From the NCBI GenBank assembly GCA_963839685.1, contig CAWIVS010000012.1, positions 310,001-374,000 of the forward strand: a stretch of 64,000 bases of DNA, written 5' to 3'. Source of the stretch: CADEED01 sp963839685. GTDB taxonomy: Bacteria; Pseudomonadota; Gammaproteobacteria; Steroidobacterales; Steroidobacteraceae. The stretch's first letter is position 1, and each line of letters opens with the position of its first letter. Both the position numbers and the translations under genes were made by a program. Below the pieces are notes generated by a model, which was not told the DNA's origin, did no database searches, and was given only the letters and a program-made list of their open reading frames with translations. Below are positions 47,638-56,825 of the stretch, one piece after another.

Positions 47638-48141
47638 TCAGGCCCGGCGCACCGGGTAGACGATGTTGTTCACGATGCCGACCAGGCCGAAGGTGACCGC
47701 CATGATGAGCACCCAGCCCGGCATCGAAATGCCGAGGAAGGTCCAGTCGACGGTCCCACACTCACCACCGCCCGTCATGACGCGGCGGACGACTTCGAGC
47801 AAGGGAAACATCTGCATCAGTGTATCGAGCGGCGCGCCGCAGGCAGGCACCGTGCCCGGCGGCTGGCCCTGGATCCACACGTGGCGTCCCGCCACCCACA
47901 CGGTGGCACCGGCCACCAGGAACGCGAGCATGCCGTAAATGATGGACCCGGTGCGCCGCGCCGGATGGAGCGCCGCAATCAGGAACACCAGGCCCAACGC
48001 GCCGATACAGACGCGCTGGAACATGCACAGCGGACATGGCACCAGGCCAAGCACGCCTTCTGCGTAGTAGATCGCGTAGAGAACCATGGCCGCGCAGGCC
48101 AGCGCGGCCGCCAGGTTTATTTTTTGTCTTCGGTCGAACAT
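47638..48141 (-). CDS. dsbB: Disulfide bond formation protein B
   Basis: 167 residues, four membrane helices. Reoxidises DsbA and passes electrons to quinone. The catalytic pairs are present: C36-C39 in VPCPLCMFQRVC and C101 with C128 (VPACGAPL, GGGECGTVDW). The Arg after the CxxC loop (QRVC) matches the quinone-binding Arg. I start at the ATG at 48141 (MFDRRQKINL); 13 upstream in-frame residues look like leader. Confidence 0.94.
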   Translation of the reverse strand: MFDRRQKINLAAALACAAMVLYAIYYAEGVLGLVPCPLCMFQRVCIGALGLVFLIAALHPARRTGSIIYGMLAFLVAGATVWVAGRHVWIQGQPPGTVPACGAPLDTLMQMFPLLEVVRRVMTGGGECGTVDWTFLGISMPGWVLIMAVTFGLVGIVNNIVYPVRRA

Positions 48142-48185
48142 GGAATTTCCAGGCGATTGCCAGGCGCTCGCGCGCCACATCGGAG

Positions 48186-48208
48186 AACGCCGCCGAAGCG
48201 GCGGCGTT
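48186..48208. terminator. GC-rich hairpin between narK and dsbB
   Basis: AACGCCGCCG and CGGCGGCGTT form a perfect 10-base stem with a 3-base loop, 18 bases past the NarK-type gene stop on the minus strand. No T-run follows, so termination would be weak or Rho-assisted; it may instead protect the upstream mRNA end. Confidence 0.45.
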
Positions 48209-48225
48209 CGTCGGTGGGAAGAATA

Positions 48226-49440
48226 CTAGATACGGGCGGTGGTGGCGCCGACGGCGCCCCACGTGGTGCGCCAGCGATGCTTGATGCTGGTCAGTCCGAC
48301 GAGCGCCACGACCGCCAGCGCGGCGAACAACAACAGCCCCGCCTGGTAGCTGCCGGTCATCTGTTTCGATATGCCGAGACTCGAGGCCAGGTAGAAACCG
48401 CCGACACCGCCGGTCATGCCGACCAGACCCGTCATCACACCAATCTCGTGGCGGAAGCGCTGCGGAACGAGCTGGAATACCGAACCATTACCCATGCCGA
48501 ATGCGAACATCGCGATCACGAACAGCGACAACGCAGTCGCGGCACTCTCCGGCCGGAAGCTCACCAGGACGAGCATCACGGCGGCGATGGAGTACATGAT
48601 GGACAACGCGCGAATTCCGCCGATGCGATCGGCAAGCGCGCCACCCACCGGGCGCACCAGCGATCCGGCGAAAACGCAGCCCGCGGTGAAGTAACCGGCA
48701 GTGACGGCATTGAGGCCGTACTCGCTGTTGAAATAGATGCTGAGCGAGGACGCCAGTCCGACGAACCCGCCGAAGGTGACGGCGTAGAAGAACATGAACC
48801 ACCAGGCATCACTGACCTTGAGCACGGCCAGGTATTCCGTCCAGGTCTTGGGCGGTGGCGCGGTCGGCGCGTCCTTCGCGGCGAATAGATAGACTATGAA
48901 TGCGACGGCGAGCGGCAGCGCGGCGACGCCGATGACGTTTTGCCAGCCGATCCACGCGGCCAGGCTCGGCGCCAGCAAGGCGGCGAACACGGTGCCCGAA
49001 TTGCCGGCGCCGGCGATTCCGAGCGCCGTGCCCTGGTAATGCGGTGGATACCAGCGCGACGCGAGGGGCAACGCCACCGCGAAAGACGCGCCGGCCACGC
49101 CCAGGATCAGCCCTACCCACAGGGTGTCGTGATAAGTGTCGATGCCAGATGCCCAGGCGAACACCAGGCCGACGATCACCACCACCTGGCCGATGATGCC
49201 GGCACGCCTGGGCTTGAGGCGATCCACCAGCACACCATTGACCACGCGCAGCAGTGCTCCGGCGAGCACGGGCAGCGCCACCATCAGACCTTTTTGTGCC
49301 GCACTCAGGTGCAGGTCCGCGGACATCTGCACTGCCAGTGGCCCGAGCATCACCCAAACCATGAAGCTCATGTCAAAGTAGAAGAACGCGGCCAGCAGCG
49401 TGGGAAGATGCCCAGCCTTGAGAAAATCTCGTCTGATCAC
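48226..49440 (-). CDS. NarK/NasA-type nitrate/nitrite transporter (MFS)
   Basis: 404 residues, twelve hydrophobic segments. The nitrate/nitrite porter family is indicated by FFYFDMSFMVWVMLGPLAV at helix 1, ALPLASRWYPPHYQGTALGI, GAGNSGTVFAALLAPSLAAW and a second Gly-rich motif FGMGNGSVFQLVPQRF. I choose the GTG at 49440 (VIRRDFLKAGHLP), preceded by CGGAGCT; 53 in-frame upstream residues are not membrane-like. It is divergent from the PP2C-kinase fusion gene. In Pseudomonas a similar transporter-kinase pair precedes nirBD; here no nitrite reductase follows. Confidence 0.88.
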   Translation of the reverse strand: MIRRDFLKAGHLPTLLAAFFYFDMSFMVWVMLGPLAVQMSADLHLSAAQKGLMVALPVLAGALLRVVNGVLVDRLKPRRAGIIGQVVVIVGLVFAWASGIDTYHDTLWVGLILGVAGASFAVALPLASRWYPPHYQGTALGIAGAGNSGTVFAALLAPSLAAWIGWQNVIGVAALPLAVAFIVYLFAAKDAPTAPPPKTWTEYLAVLKVSDAWWFMFFYAVTFGGFVGLASSLSIYFNSEYGLNAVTAGYFTAGCVFAGSLVRPVGGALADRIGGIRALSIMYSIAAVMLVLVSFRPESAATALSLFVIAMFAFGMGNGSVFQLVPQRFRHEIGVMTGLVGMTGGVGGFYLASSLGISKQMTGSYQAGLLLFAALAVVALVGLTSIKHRWRTTWGAVGATTARI

Positions 49441-49509
49441 CAATAGCTCCGTCGTTCTGAAAAAAGGCACCGCCGGTCCTGCAGGCAGCGAGCTTGCAAT
49501 TAGCGGACC

Positions 49510-51261
49510 ATGCAGTGCTCCCGATGCGGGATGCCGCGCATGACGCCGGAACTGCCCGCGGCCGCCAGCACCGGATTGCTCGTCGACGTTGGTGAACATA
49601 CGTTGACCGGGGCGCGGGCCCGCAATGAGGACTACGCCGCCTGTTACCTGGGAACGGCCTCCGAACGGCTAGCTACTGGCGTGATTGCCGTGCTTTCCGA
49701 CGGAATGGGTGGTGCCAAAGGCGGCCGCGTAGCCGCGGAACTTGCGGTGCGCAGTTTCATCGAGGCGGCCCTCGGGCAGCCGGCCACCCTGGGAATCGCA
49801 CGGATCGGTTCGCGGGCGGTCGACGCCATCAATCGATGGACTCACGCGCTCGGGCGCACGGATGCGCAGTTGAATGGAATGGCCTGCACGCTCAGTGCAC
49901 TAGTCCTGTGCGGCAGGCGGGCCCATGTGCTCCATGTCGGGGATTCGCGGGTTTACAGATTGCGAGATGAAAAGCTCACGCTGCTGACGCGTGATCACAC
50001 CCTCGGTGCCCCGGGCACGACTCATGCGCTCACGCGCGCAGTAGGCGCACAGGACATCCTGCGCGTGGACCACAGCGCGGAATCTGCGCGGGTTCATGAC
50101 CGTTACCTGCTGTGCAGCGATGGCGTGCATGGCGTGTTATCCCGGCAGCAAATCCTCGCGGCCCTGTGCAAGCGCGCCGCACCACGCGAGACCGCGCTGC
50201 AACTGGTCAGCGAAGCCGCGACCGCTACCGATGCGGACAATTGCACCGCCGTCGTCGTCGACGTGCTTTCCTTGCCCGCGACGCAATACGCCGATCTCGA
50301 ACTTGCGTTCGCCGACCGGCCGCTGCGCGCAGTGCCCGCGACCGGCGACGTGGTCGACGATTACGCGCTCATCGAGATGCTGGGGGACGGCCCGTACACG
50401 CGCGTGTTCCGCGCCACCGACAAGCTCGAGCGGCGCACGGTCATTCTGAAGTTCCCGAAGTCACGACCCGGACTCGACGAAATCCTGCGCACCGCGATCC
50501 TGCGCGAGACCTGGATCGCAAGCCACGTGCGCAGCCCGTTCGTCACCGAGGCCATCGAGCCACCGCCCGAACGCCGCAGTTGCGTGTACGGCGTGACGCC
50601 ATGTTATTCGGGTGAGACGCTCGAGCAGCGCCTGTTGCGGCCCCCCGCGATCACGCTCGCGGCCGGCCTCGACATCGCCATCAAGCTGGCCAAGGCCGTG
50701 GCCGCACTGCATCGCGCCGGTATCGTGCATCGGGACATCAAGCCTGAAAACGTCATCCTGCAGCCGGATGGCGGTCTGAAGCTCATCGATCTCGGCGTGG
50801 CGCGCCTGCCGCAACTCGAGGACGGCGAGCTCGCCAGCACGCCCGGCACCCCTAGCTACATGGCTCCCGAGCTCTTCAACGGCGCCAGCGGGGACGACAG
50901 TGCCGACATCTTCGCGCTCGGCGTGACCGTGTACCGGCTGTTCGCGGGCGGCGCCTATCCCTATGGCGAGATCCCGGCCTTCTCGCAGCCGCGATTCAGG
51001 ACTCATACCTCGCTGGCCAAACATCGGCCGGACCTGCCGGCGTGGCTCGACCACATCCTGGCGCGCGCCGTCGCGGTGGAGTCCCGCGCGCGCTTCGCCG
51101 ATGCCGTCGAGTTCGCCTTCGAACTCGAACATGGGTCGCTGCGCGCCACGCCACTCAGCGTCGCGCGCAAACCGATTTATGAACGCAATCCGACCCGCTT
51201 CTGGCAGGTCGTTGCGGCACTCTTGCTGATCGCGCTGCTGATCGCGCTGGCGCGCGGCTAG
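49510..51261 (+). CDS. Bifunctional PP2C-type phosphatase / Ser-Thr protein kinase, tail-anchored
   Basis: 583 residues. The N-terminal PP2C domain (about 20-255) keeps metal-binding acidic motifs: ARNEDYAACYLG, VLSDGMGGAKGG (D64), LHVGDSRVYRLRD, LLCSDGVHGVLS and DADNCTAVVVDV. The kinase domain (about 290-545) has a reduced Gly loop (LGDGPYTRVF), VAIK-type Lys K314, HRDIKPEN at 407-414, DLG (D427) in place of DFG, and GTPSYMAPELF. A single C-terminal membrane segment (VVAALLLIALLIALA) anchors it with both domains in the cytosol. An alternative ATG lies at 49540. Divergent from the nitrate transporter, so regulation of that transporter or of nitrate assimilation is a reasonable guess. Confidence 0.9.
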   Translation: MQCSRCGMPRMTPELPAAASTGLLVDVGEHTLTGARARNEDYAACYLGTASERLATGVIAVLSDGMGGAKGGRVAAELAVRSFIEAALGQPATLGIARIGSRAVDAINRWTHALGRTDAQLNGMACTLSALVLCGRRAHVLHVGDSRVYRLRDEKLTLLTRDHTLGAPGTTHALTRAVGAQDILRVDHSAESARVHDRYLLCSDGVHGVLSRQQILAALCKRAAPRETALQLVSEAATATDADNCTAVVVDVLSLPATQYADLELAFADRPLRAVPATGDVVDDYALIEMLGDGPYTRVFRATDKLERRTVILKFPKSRPGLDEILRTAILRETWIASHVRSPFVTEAIEPPPERRSCVYGVTPCYSGETLEQRLLRPPAITLAAGLDIAIKLAKAVAALHRAGIVHRDIKPENVILQPDGGLKLIDLGVARLPQLEDGELASTPGTPSYMAPELFNGASGDDSADIFALGVTVYRLFAGGAYPYGEIPAFSQPRFRTHTSLAKHRPDLPAWLDHILARAVAVESRARFADAVEFAFELEHGSLRATPLSVARKPIYERNPTRFWQVVAALLLIALLIALARG

Positions 51262-52001
51262 GAGCGGCGCGCTACGCCTGCGGAGCGCGCTCCCGCAGGG
51301 CTGCGCTCGACGTCTTCCAGCTTGGTGTGGCGGATGTCCTTGCCGTGCACCATGTAGATCACGTATTCGCAGATGTTCTTGGCGTGATCGCCGATGCGCT
51401 CGAGAGCACGCACGATCCACATGACGTCGAGCGCGCGGCGGATGCTGCGCGGATCTTCCATCATGAAGGTGATGCACTGCCGCTGGATGGACTCGTACTC
51501 CTCGTCGACCACGCGATCCTGGCGCGCGACTCGCAAGGCGGCGTCGGCGTCCATGCGCGCGAAGGCGTCGAGCGCCTGGTGCACCATCTCCGAGACGATG
51601 CGGCCGAGGTGCTTGATCTCGCGATACTTGTCCGCAGGCCGTTCCATGGTTGCCAGCCGTGAGGCGATGTAGCCGATCTTCTCGCCCTCGTCGCCGATGC
51701 GTTCGAGATCGGTGATGGTCTTGATGGTGGCGACGATGACGCGCAGGTCGCCGGCGGCAGGCGCGCGCGTCGCGAGGATCTTCTGGCACTCCTCGTCGAT
51801 CGACACTTCCATGCTGTTGACCTTGAAGTCGTCCCGCCCGACCGACACGCCGAGGTTGCTGTCGCCCTCGATGAGCGCCTTGACCGCGTTCGCCAGCTGC
51901 TGTTCGACCATGCCGCCCATGGTCAGGACCTTGTTGCGCACGCGCTCGAGATCTTCGTTGAAGCGGCGCGAAATGTGGTGGGTCAGATCGGCGGTTTCCA
52001 T
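51258..52001 (-). CDS. phoU: PhoU family regulator (copy 2), in the phoBR unit
   Basis: 247 residues with two PhoU repeats: LTHHISRRFNEDLERVRNKV at the start, VSIDEECQKILATRAPAAGD, and ALERIGDHAKNICEYVIYMV near the end. The C-terminal ten residues (GARSAGVARRS) are Arg/Ala-rich and unusual. It follows phoR by 72 bases. Its TAG and the TAG of the convergent kinase share the palindrome CTAG at 51258-51261. It differs clearly from copy 1 at 32456, so the two may have split roles (transport versus signalling). Confidence 0.93.
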   Translation of the reverse strand: METADLTHHISRRFNEDLERVRNKVLTMGGMVEQQLANAVKALIEGDSNLGVSVGRDDFKVNSMEVSIDEECQKILATRAPAAGDLRVIVATIKTITDLERIGDEGEKIGYIASRLATMERPADKYREIKHLGRIVSEMVHQALDAFARMDADAALRVARQDRVVDEEYESIQRQCITFMMEDPRSIRRALDVMWIVRALERIGDHAKNICEYVIYMVHGKDIRHTKLEDVERSPAGARSAGVARRS

Positions 52002-52073
52002 GGCAACCTCAGCTTACGCGGCGCGCGGATTCGTACGCGAATTTTGTTAGGACACGGTGACGCAGTCATGACA

Positions 52074-53388
52074 TCACGCGCTTGCCGCAACGCGCTGCTC
52101 GAGGACGCGCTCCGGCGGGAAGTGACAGGTAAAGGTGCTGCCGCGACCCTCGATGCTCTCGATCTCGAGTCGTCCGCCGTGGCGATGCAGCGCGTGCTTG
52201 ACGATGGCCAGGCCGAGCCCTGATCCGCCCGTATCCCGCGAGCGACCCGAATCGACGCGGTAGAAACGCTCGGTGAGGCGCGGGATGTGTTCCGCCGGAA
52301 TGCCGGGGCCGGTGTCACGTACCGAGAAGTGGGCGCCCTCACCGTCCGTCCACCACCGGATCTGCACGCTGCCTTCGGGAGGCGTGTACTTGGCGGCGTT
52401 GTCCACCAGGTTCGAGAACGCCGATTGCACCATGGTCTCGTCGCCCAGCAGGGTCGCGGGCGATTCGATGGCCAACTCGACCTGGCGCGGGTGATCGGGC
52501 CGGGTGAGCACATCCTTGCGCAGCAGCGACGCCATCGCGGCCACGTCGATGGGCTGCCCCTTGACTGGTCGCGTCGCTGGCTTCGAAGCGCGACAGCGCC
52601 AGCAGGTCTTCGACGATGTGTGTCATGCGATCGGTCTGGCGCCGCATTTCTGCAATCGGCTGCGCCAGCTCGCCGAGATTCGGATCACCGCCAAAGGTTT
52701 CGAGGTAGCCGGCGACAACGGTGAGCGGCGATCGCAACTCGTGCGAGGCATTGGCGACGAAATCCTTGCGCATCTGCTCGAGACGCACTTCGCGCGTCAC
52801 GTCGCGCAACATGAGCAGGCGTTGATCCTCGCCATATGAAATGAGCTGGAATGCCAGGTGCCGCTCGGTCGGCGCATCGATGCGCACGATGAGCGGCAGC
52901 GAATATTGTCCGTTGCGCAGGTACTCGACGAAGTCCGGATTTCGCACGAGATTGTCGATGCGCAGCCCGAGATCGACGCGCCGCGACAGGTCGAGCAGTT
53001 CGCCCGCCTTGCGATTGAACCAGACGATTTCGCCCTGCGGATCGAGCATCACCACGCCGTCCGGCATCGCGGCCGTGGAGCGGCGCAGCTCGCGGAACAG
53101 GCGCGTCAGGCGTTCCTTGTGAAATCGCTTGCGCCGGTGCAGTCGGACTACCTGGGCAACTACATCGCCCCACAGTCCCATGGCATGCGGTGGATCCGCG
53201 ACGCTGCGGTACTGCAGCCAGGTCGCAAGCTCACGCAATTGCCAGAGGTTCCATCCCAGATAGAGTGCGAAGGCTCCGCTGATCCCGACCCAGACGGAGT
53301 CGATCAACCAGCCGCCCGCCGCGCCCAATGCCAATGCCGCGATGATGCGCACCGCAACGTAGACGAAGGCGCTCGAGGCTGAGCTCAT
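52074..53388 (-). CDS. phoR: Phosphate regulon sensor kinase PhoR (frame interrupted once)
   Basis: Two N-terminal membrane segments (about 8-28 and 32-50) with almost no periplasmic loop, then a PAS domain (MPDGVVMLDPQGEIVWFNRK), a HisKA with H216 in FVANASHELRSPLTVVAGY, and an HATPase (NLVDNAAKYTPPEG, DTGPGIPAEH, GGSGLGLAIVKHAL). One extra base in the CCCC run at 52557-52560 breaks the frame; removing it reads SQGQPIDVAAM and gives 437 residues. It pairs with phoB 12 bases upstream. The short periplasmic part fits sensing through Pst and PhoU. Confidence 0.93.
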
Positions 53389-53400
53389 GACGACGGTCTT

Positions 53401-54096
53401 TCAAAGGGGACGTGAAGAAAATCGATAGCCTGAGCCTCGCACCGTCTGGATCAGGCGGTCGTAGCCGAACTCTTCCAGCGCCTTGCGCAGCCGCCGGATG
53501 TGTACGTCAATGGTGCGCTCTTCAACGTAGACGTTGCCACCCCAGACGCGATCCAGCAATTGCTCCCGGGTGTACACCCGCTCCGGATGGGTCATGAAAA
53601 AGGCCAGCATGCGGTATTCGGTGGGACCGAGCGCCACGGTGCGCTCACCGGCGCTCACGCGCTGACTGCTCTGATCGAGCACCAGTCCGTCGATCTCGAC
53701 GCGTTCGGAGCCTTCCGCCGGCATGGCGCGGCGTAGCACAGCATTGATTCGCGCCAGCAGTTCGCGCGGTGAGAACGGCTTGGTGATGTAGTCGTCGGCG
53801 CCACCTTCCAGGCCCGCGACCTTGTCACCCTCTTCGGCGCGTGCGGTCAACATGATCACCGGAAGCTCGCGGGTTTCCCGGTCACGTTTCAGGCCGCGGG
53901 TGAATTCCAGGCCGCTGGTGTCGGGCAACATCCAATCGACCAGCAGCAGATCGGGACGGCGATTGGCGACCTCGGCGCGACCCGACCGGGCGTCGGCGGC
54001 TTCCCGCACTTCGAACCCGGCGCGACGCAGGCCAAAGGCGATCATCTCGCGAATTGGGCGCTCATCCTCAACGACTAGAATCTGTTTTGCGGACAT
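53401..54096 (-). CDS. phoB: Phosphate regulon response regulator PhoB
   Basis: 231 residues. Receiver domain with the acidic pocket E10-D11, phospho-acceptor D54 (LLVDWMLPDTSG) and the TARAEEGDK switch Lys. The C-terminal OmpR-type winged helix has LGPTEYRMLAFFMTHPERVY, EQLLDRVWGGNVYVEERTID and VRGSGYRFS. The ATG at 54096 (MSAKQILVVEDE) has AGGA 5 bases upstream and is preferred to the GTG four codons earlier. It likely controls the pst and pit loci in this window. Confidence 0.95.
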   Translation of the reverse strand: MSAKQILVVEDERPIREMIAFGLRRAGFEVREAADARSGRAEVANRRPDLLLVDWMLPDTSGLEFTRGLKRDRETRELPVIMLTARAEEGDKVAGLEGGADDYITKPFSPRELLARINAVLRRAMPAEGSERVEIDGLVLDQSSQRVSAGERTVALGPTEYRMLAFFMTHPERVYTREQLLDRVWGGNVYVEERTIDVHIRRLRKALEEFGYDRLIQTVRGSGYRFSSRPL

Positions 54097-54168
54097 GTTT
54101 CCTGACACGGCATCACAGGTGACGGTTTTGTGGCGTGCGGATTACAGCCGGAGTCTATTGCAGTTTGA

Positions 54169-54849
54169 TTACGGCGGCGCGGCAACCACCCGATTCCTGA
54201 CATAAACCGGCAACGCACGCTCGGCGGGCAGCAATTCTCCGGCGGTGACCAGCAGGCGCGCGAGCAGCACGATCTCCCGCGCTCGCGGCAACAGGTCGGG
54301 ATGTAACGTACCTCCTCCGGCACGGCAACGTTCCGCCAAATCGGGCGAGACGACCAGCCCGCGGCCGGCCGCCGCCCACGACGTGTCGGAGCCCGACGGC
54401 ACTTCCACCTGCGACCCGGCACTCACGTGTTCCTCACCCACTGGCGTCACGAGCAGGTCCGGCTGGAAAAGTCCCCAGTACACCTCGCGCATGCGGGCAT
54501 CGTTGACCACCAGAATCCGGCCCACGCCGGGTTGCAGGTCGATTACCCGCCGCGCCACCGCCGCGAGATCCGACACGGGCGCAACGCCCAGGTCGGCGCC
54601 AAACGCCAGCCCCTGCGCGACACTGGCGGCGAGTCTGACCCCGGTGAAGCCGCCCGGTCCGCGGCCGAAGGCAATGGCATCGAGCGCCCCCAGCGAGACG
54701 CCACCCTCACTGAGCAGCTCGTCCACCATGGGCAGCAGCCTCTCGGCGTGACCGCGCTCCAGCTCGACATAGCGCTCGATGATGTGCTCGTCCACGCCGA
54801 GCGCCACCGAGCAGGCCTCGGTCGCCGTGTCGAGCGCGAGGATTTTCAA
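54169..54849 (-). CDS. tsaB: tRNA threonylcarbamoyladenosine biosynthesis protein TsaB
   Basis: 226 residues. Partner of TsaD in making t6A37 of ANN-decoding tRNAs. The ASKHA fold appears as LKILALDTATEACSVALGVD at the start, GHAERLLPMVDELLSEGGVS and IAFGRGPGGFTGVRLAASVA, with VLVVNDARMREVYWGLF (seen as ILVVNDARMREVYWG) in the middle. The start is TTG at 54849, overlapping the helicase gene stop (TTGA); longer in-frame sequence lies inside that gene. Confidence 0.93.
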   Translation of the reverse strand: MKILALDTATEACSVALGVDEHIIERYVELERGHAERLLPMVDELLSEGGVSLGALDAIAFGRGPGGFTGVRLAASVAQGLAFGADLGVAPVSDLAAVARRVIDLQPGVGRILVVNDARMREVYWGLFQPDLLVTPVGEEHVSAGSQVEVPSGSDTSWAAAGRGLVVSPDLAERCRAGGGTLHPDLLPRAREIVLLARLLVTAGELLPAERALPVYVRNRVVAAPP

Positions 54850-56813
54850 GCCAGCCCGCCATCCACGGGCACACGTTCCAGAGTCGCGGCCGCGGGCGGC
54901 GCCACGCCGGCCACGCGCCGCAGGAAAACCTCCGCCTCGTGCGACACCCGTGTCACGGGCATCGGCGGCAGGCACGAGCGAAATACGCGGCCGTAAGGTT
55001 TGTCGACCAGGCGCGGATCGCAGATCGCGATGACACCGCGATCGGTTTCGCTGCGAATCAAGCGCCCTACTCCCTGCTTGAGAGCCAGAGCCGCCTCAGG
55101 TAACTGGTATTCGCGGAATGGATTGCCGCCGGACGCCTTCAGATGTTCGATGCGCGCACGCGTCAGTGCGTCATCAGGTGACGCGAACGGCAGCTTTTCG
55201 ATGATCACCAGGCGCAGCGCATCACCCTTGACGTCCACGCCTTCCCAGAAGCTCGCCGTCCCCAGCAACACCGCGCTGCCGGATTCGCGAAAGCGGCGCA
55301 GCAACTGTTCGCGGGGTGCTTCACCCTGAACCAGCAGTGGCAGATCCATCAGCGCCCAGCGCGCTTTCAGCAACCCGGCAGCGCGTTGCAGGGCTCGATG
55401 ACTGGTGAACAACACGAAGCAGCCGCCGGCGGAGGCCTCGATGAGCGGCATCGCGGCCTCGACCACCGCAGGCGTGTGCTCGGCGGAGGCGGGATCCGGC
55501 ATACGCGTCGGCAGATAGAGCAAGGCCTGCGATTCGAAGTCGAACGGACTGGGAATGGCCAGCGTTTCCGCCTCGCCGAGGCCGAGGCGCGACGTGAAAT
55601 GCGCAAAGTCCTCGCCGACCGACAGCGTGGCGGAGGTAAAGATCCAGGAGGCACGCGTACCGGCAGACAACGACGCGAATCGCTCCGCCACGTCGAATGG
55701 CAACAGGCTGAGTGAAAAGCCTCGCTGCGTCAGCTCGACGCTGCGCGCGCCCTCGTGATCTTCCGCCTGGGAGATTTCCTGCAGGCGCGCGGCAAGCTCG
55801 GTGGCCCGCGCCGCTGATTGGGTGATGCCGGCCTCGCGTCCCTGCTCATTGAGCGCCGCGGCCAGCGCCCGCAGCGCCTCGTAGAGATCACGGGAGGCAT
55901 CGGCGAGTGGTGTGTCGGCGGCCAGCCAGTCGGGCCGTTGCGTGCGGCGCAGGATTTCCGCCAGCGCCGCCAGTCCCTTCTCGACCACAGCGAGCTCACT
56001 GGCGAGTGCGGTCGCACCGGCGCGGGCCTGCGCCAGCTCCAGGCGGGTATCGCGCACCAGCAGTTCCACCTGGCGGCTGCCGAAGCGGGCACCGAAAAAC
56101 TGCGTGGCGAGATCCGGAATCTGGTGTGCCTCGTCGATGATCACCGCGTCCGCCGTGCCCAGCAGGTCACCGAAGCCCTCTTCCTTGAGCGCCAGGTCCG
56201 CGAGCAGCAGATGGTGATTCACGATAACGATGTCGGCTTCGATGGCGCGACGGCGCGCCTCGACCACGTGACAGCGGCCGATCTCGGCGCACCGGTTACC
56301 TAAACAATTTTCCCTTGTCGAAGTGACCTGCGGCCACAGCGGGTGCGCATCCCCAAGGTCGGGAACCTCGGCCAGGTCACCGCTGCGCGTCACGCCCGCC
56401 CAGCGCTGCACCCGCGCCAGCGTGCGGTCGCGTGTGCCCGGCAGACTGCGCTGCGAGTCGAGCTGCTTCAGCCGGTAGTGACACAGATAGTTAGAGCGTC
56501 CCTTGAGCAGCGCCACGCCCGCCGGCCGGCCGATCGCGCCCGCCACGAGTGGCAGATCCTTGTTGAACAGCTGGTCCTGCAGGGTGCGCGTGCCGGTGGA
56601 GATGAGCACGCGCCTTCCGGAAAGCAGCGCGGGCACCAGGTAGGCGAAGGTCTTGCCGGTGCCGGTGCCCGCCTCGACCACCAGCGGCGCACGGTTTTCG
56701 AGTGCGCGCGCGACGCGCTGCGCCATGGCGAGCTGCGCACGCCTTGGCGTGAAGCCTGGCAGCGAACGCATCAGTGGGCCGCGCGGCCCAAAAACTTCGT
56801 CGAGATCATGCAT
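54846..56813 (-). CDS. DinG/YoaA-family ATP-dependent DNA helicase (XPD-like)
   Basis: 655 residues (E. coli YoaA 636). Superfamily 2 helicase with 5'-3' polarity and an iron-sulfur cluster. Walker A: VVEAGTGTGKTFAYLVPALL; DEAH box: VIIDEAHQIPDLATQFF; conserved Cys in SNYLCHYRLK, ENCLGNRCAEIGRCHV fit the cluster-binding loop. Motif VI is in LKQGVGRLIRSETDRGVIAI with DPRLVDKPYGRVF. Length and lack of an exonuclease domain favour YoaA over Gram-positive DinG. It is adjacent to tsaB, an arrangement seen in other gammaproteobacteria (yoaA-tsaB). Confidence 0.93.
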   Translation of the reverse strand: MHDLDEVFGPRGPLMRSLPGFTPRRAQLAMAQRVARALENRAPLVVEAGTGTGKTFAYLVPALLSGRRVLISTGTRTLQDQLFNKDLPLVAGAIGRPAGVALLKGRSNYLCHYRLKQLDSQRSLPGTRDRTLARVQRWAGVTRSGDLAEVPDLGDAHPLWPQVTSTRENCLGNRCAEIGRCHVVEARRRAIEADIVIVNHHLLLADLALKEEGFGDLLGTADAVIIDEAHQIPDLATQFFGARFGSRQVELLVRDTRLELAQARAGATALASELAVVEKGLAALAEILRRTQRPDWLAADTPLADASRDLYEALRALAAALNEQGREAGITQSAARATELAARLQEISQAEDHEGARSVELTQRGFSLSLLPFDVAERFASLSAGTRASWIFTSATLSVGEDFAHFTSRLGLGEAETLAIPSPFDFESQALLYLPTRMPDPASAEHTPAVVEAAMPLIEASAGGCFVLFTSHRALQRAAGLLKARWALMDLPLLVQGEAPREQLLRRFRESGSAVLLGTASFWEGVDVKGDALRLVIIEKLPFASPDDALTRARIEHLKASGGNPFREYQLPEAALALKQGVGRLIRSETDRGVIAICDPRLVDKPYGRVFRSCLPPMPVTRVSHEAEVFLRRVAGVAPPAAATLERVPVDGGLA

Positions 56814-56825
56814 GTCCGCGGCACG

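Noticed and set aside
51258..51261. Shared CTAG stop of the convergent kinase and phoU2 genes as a regulatory feature
   Set aside because: A 4-base overlap of convergent stops is common in compact genomes and carries no further signal here.
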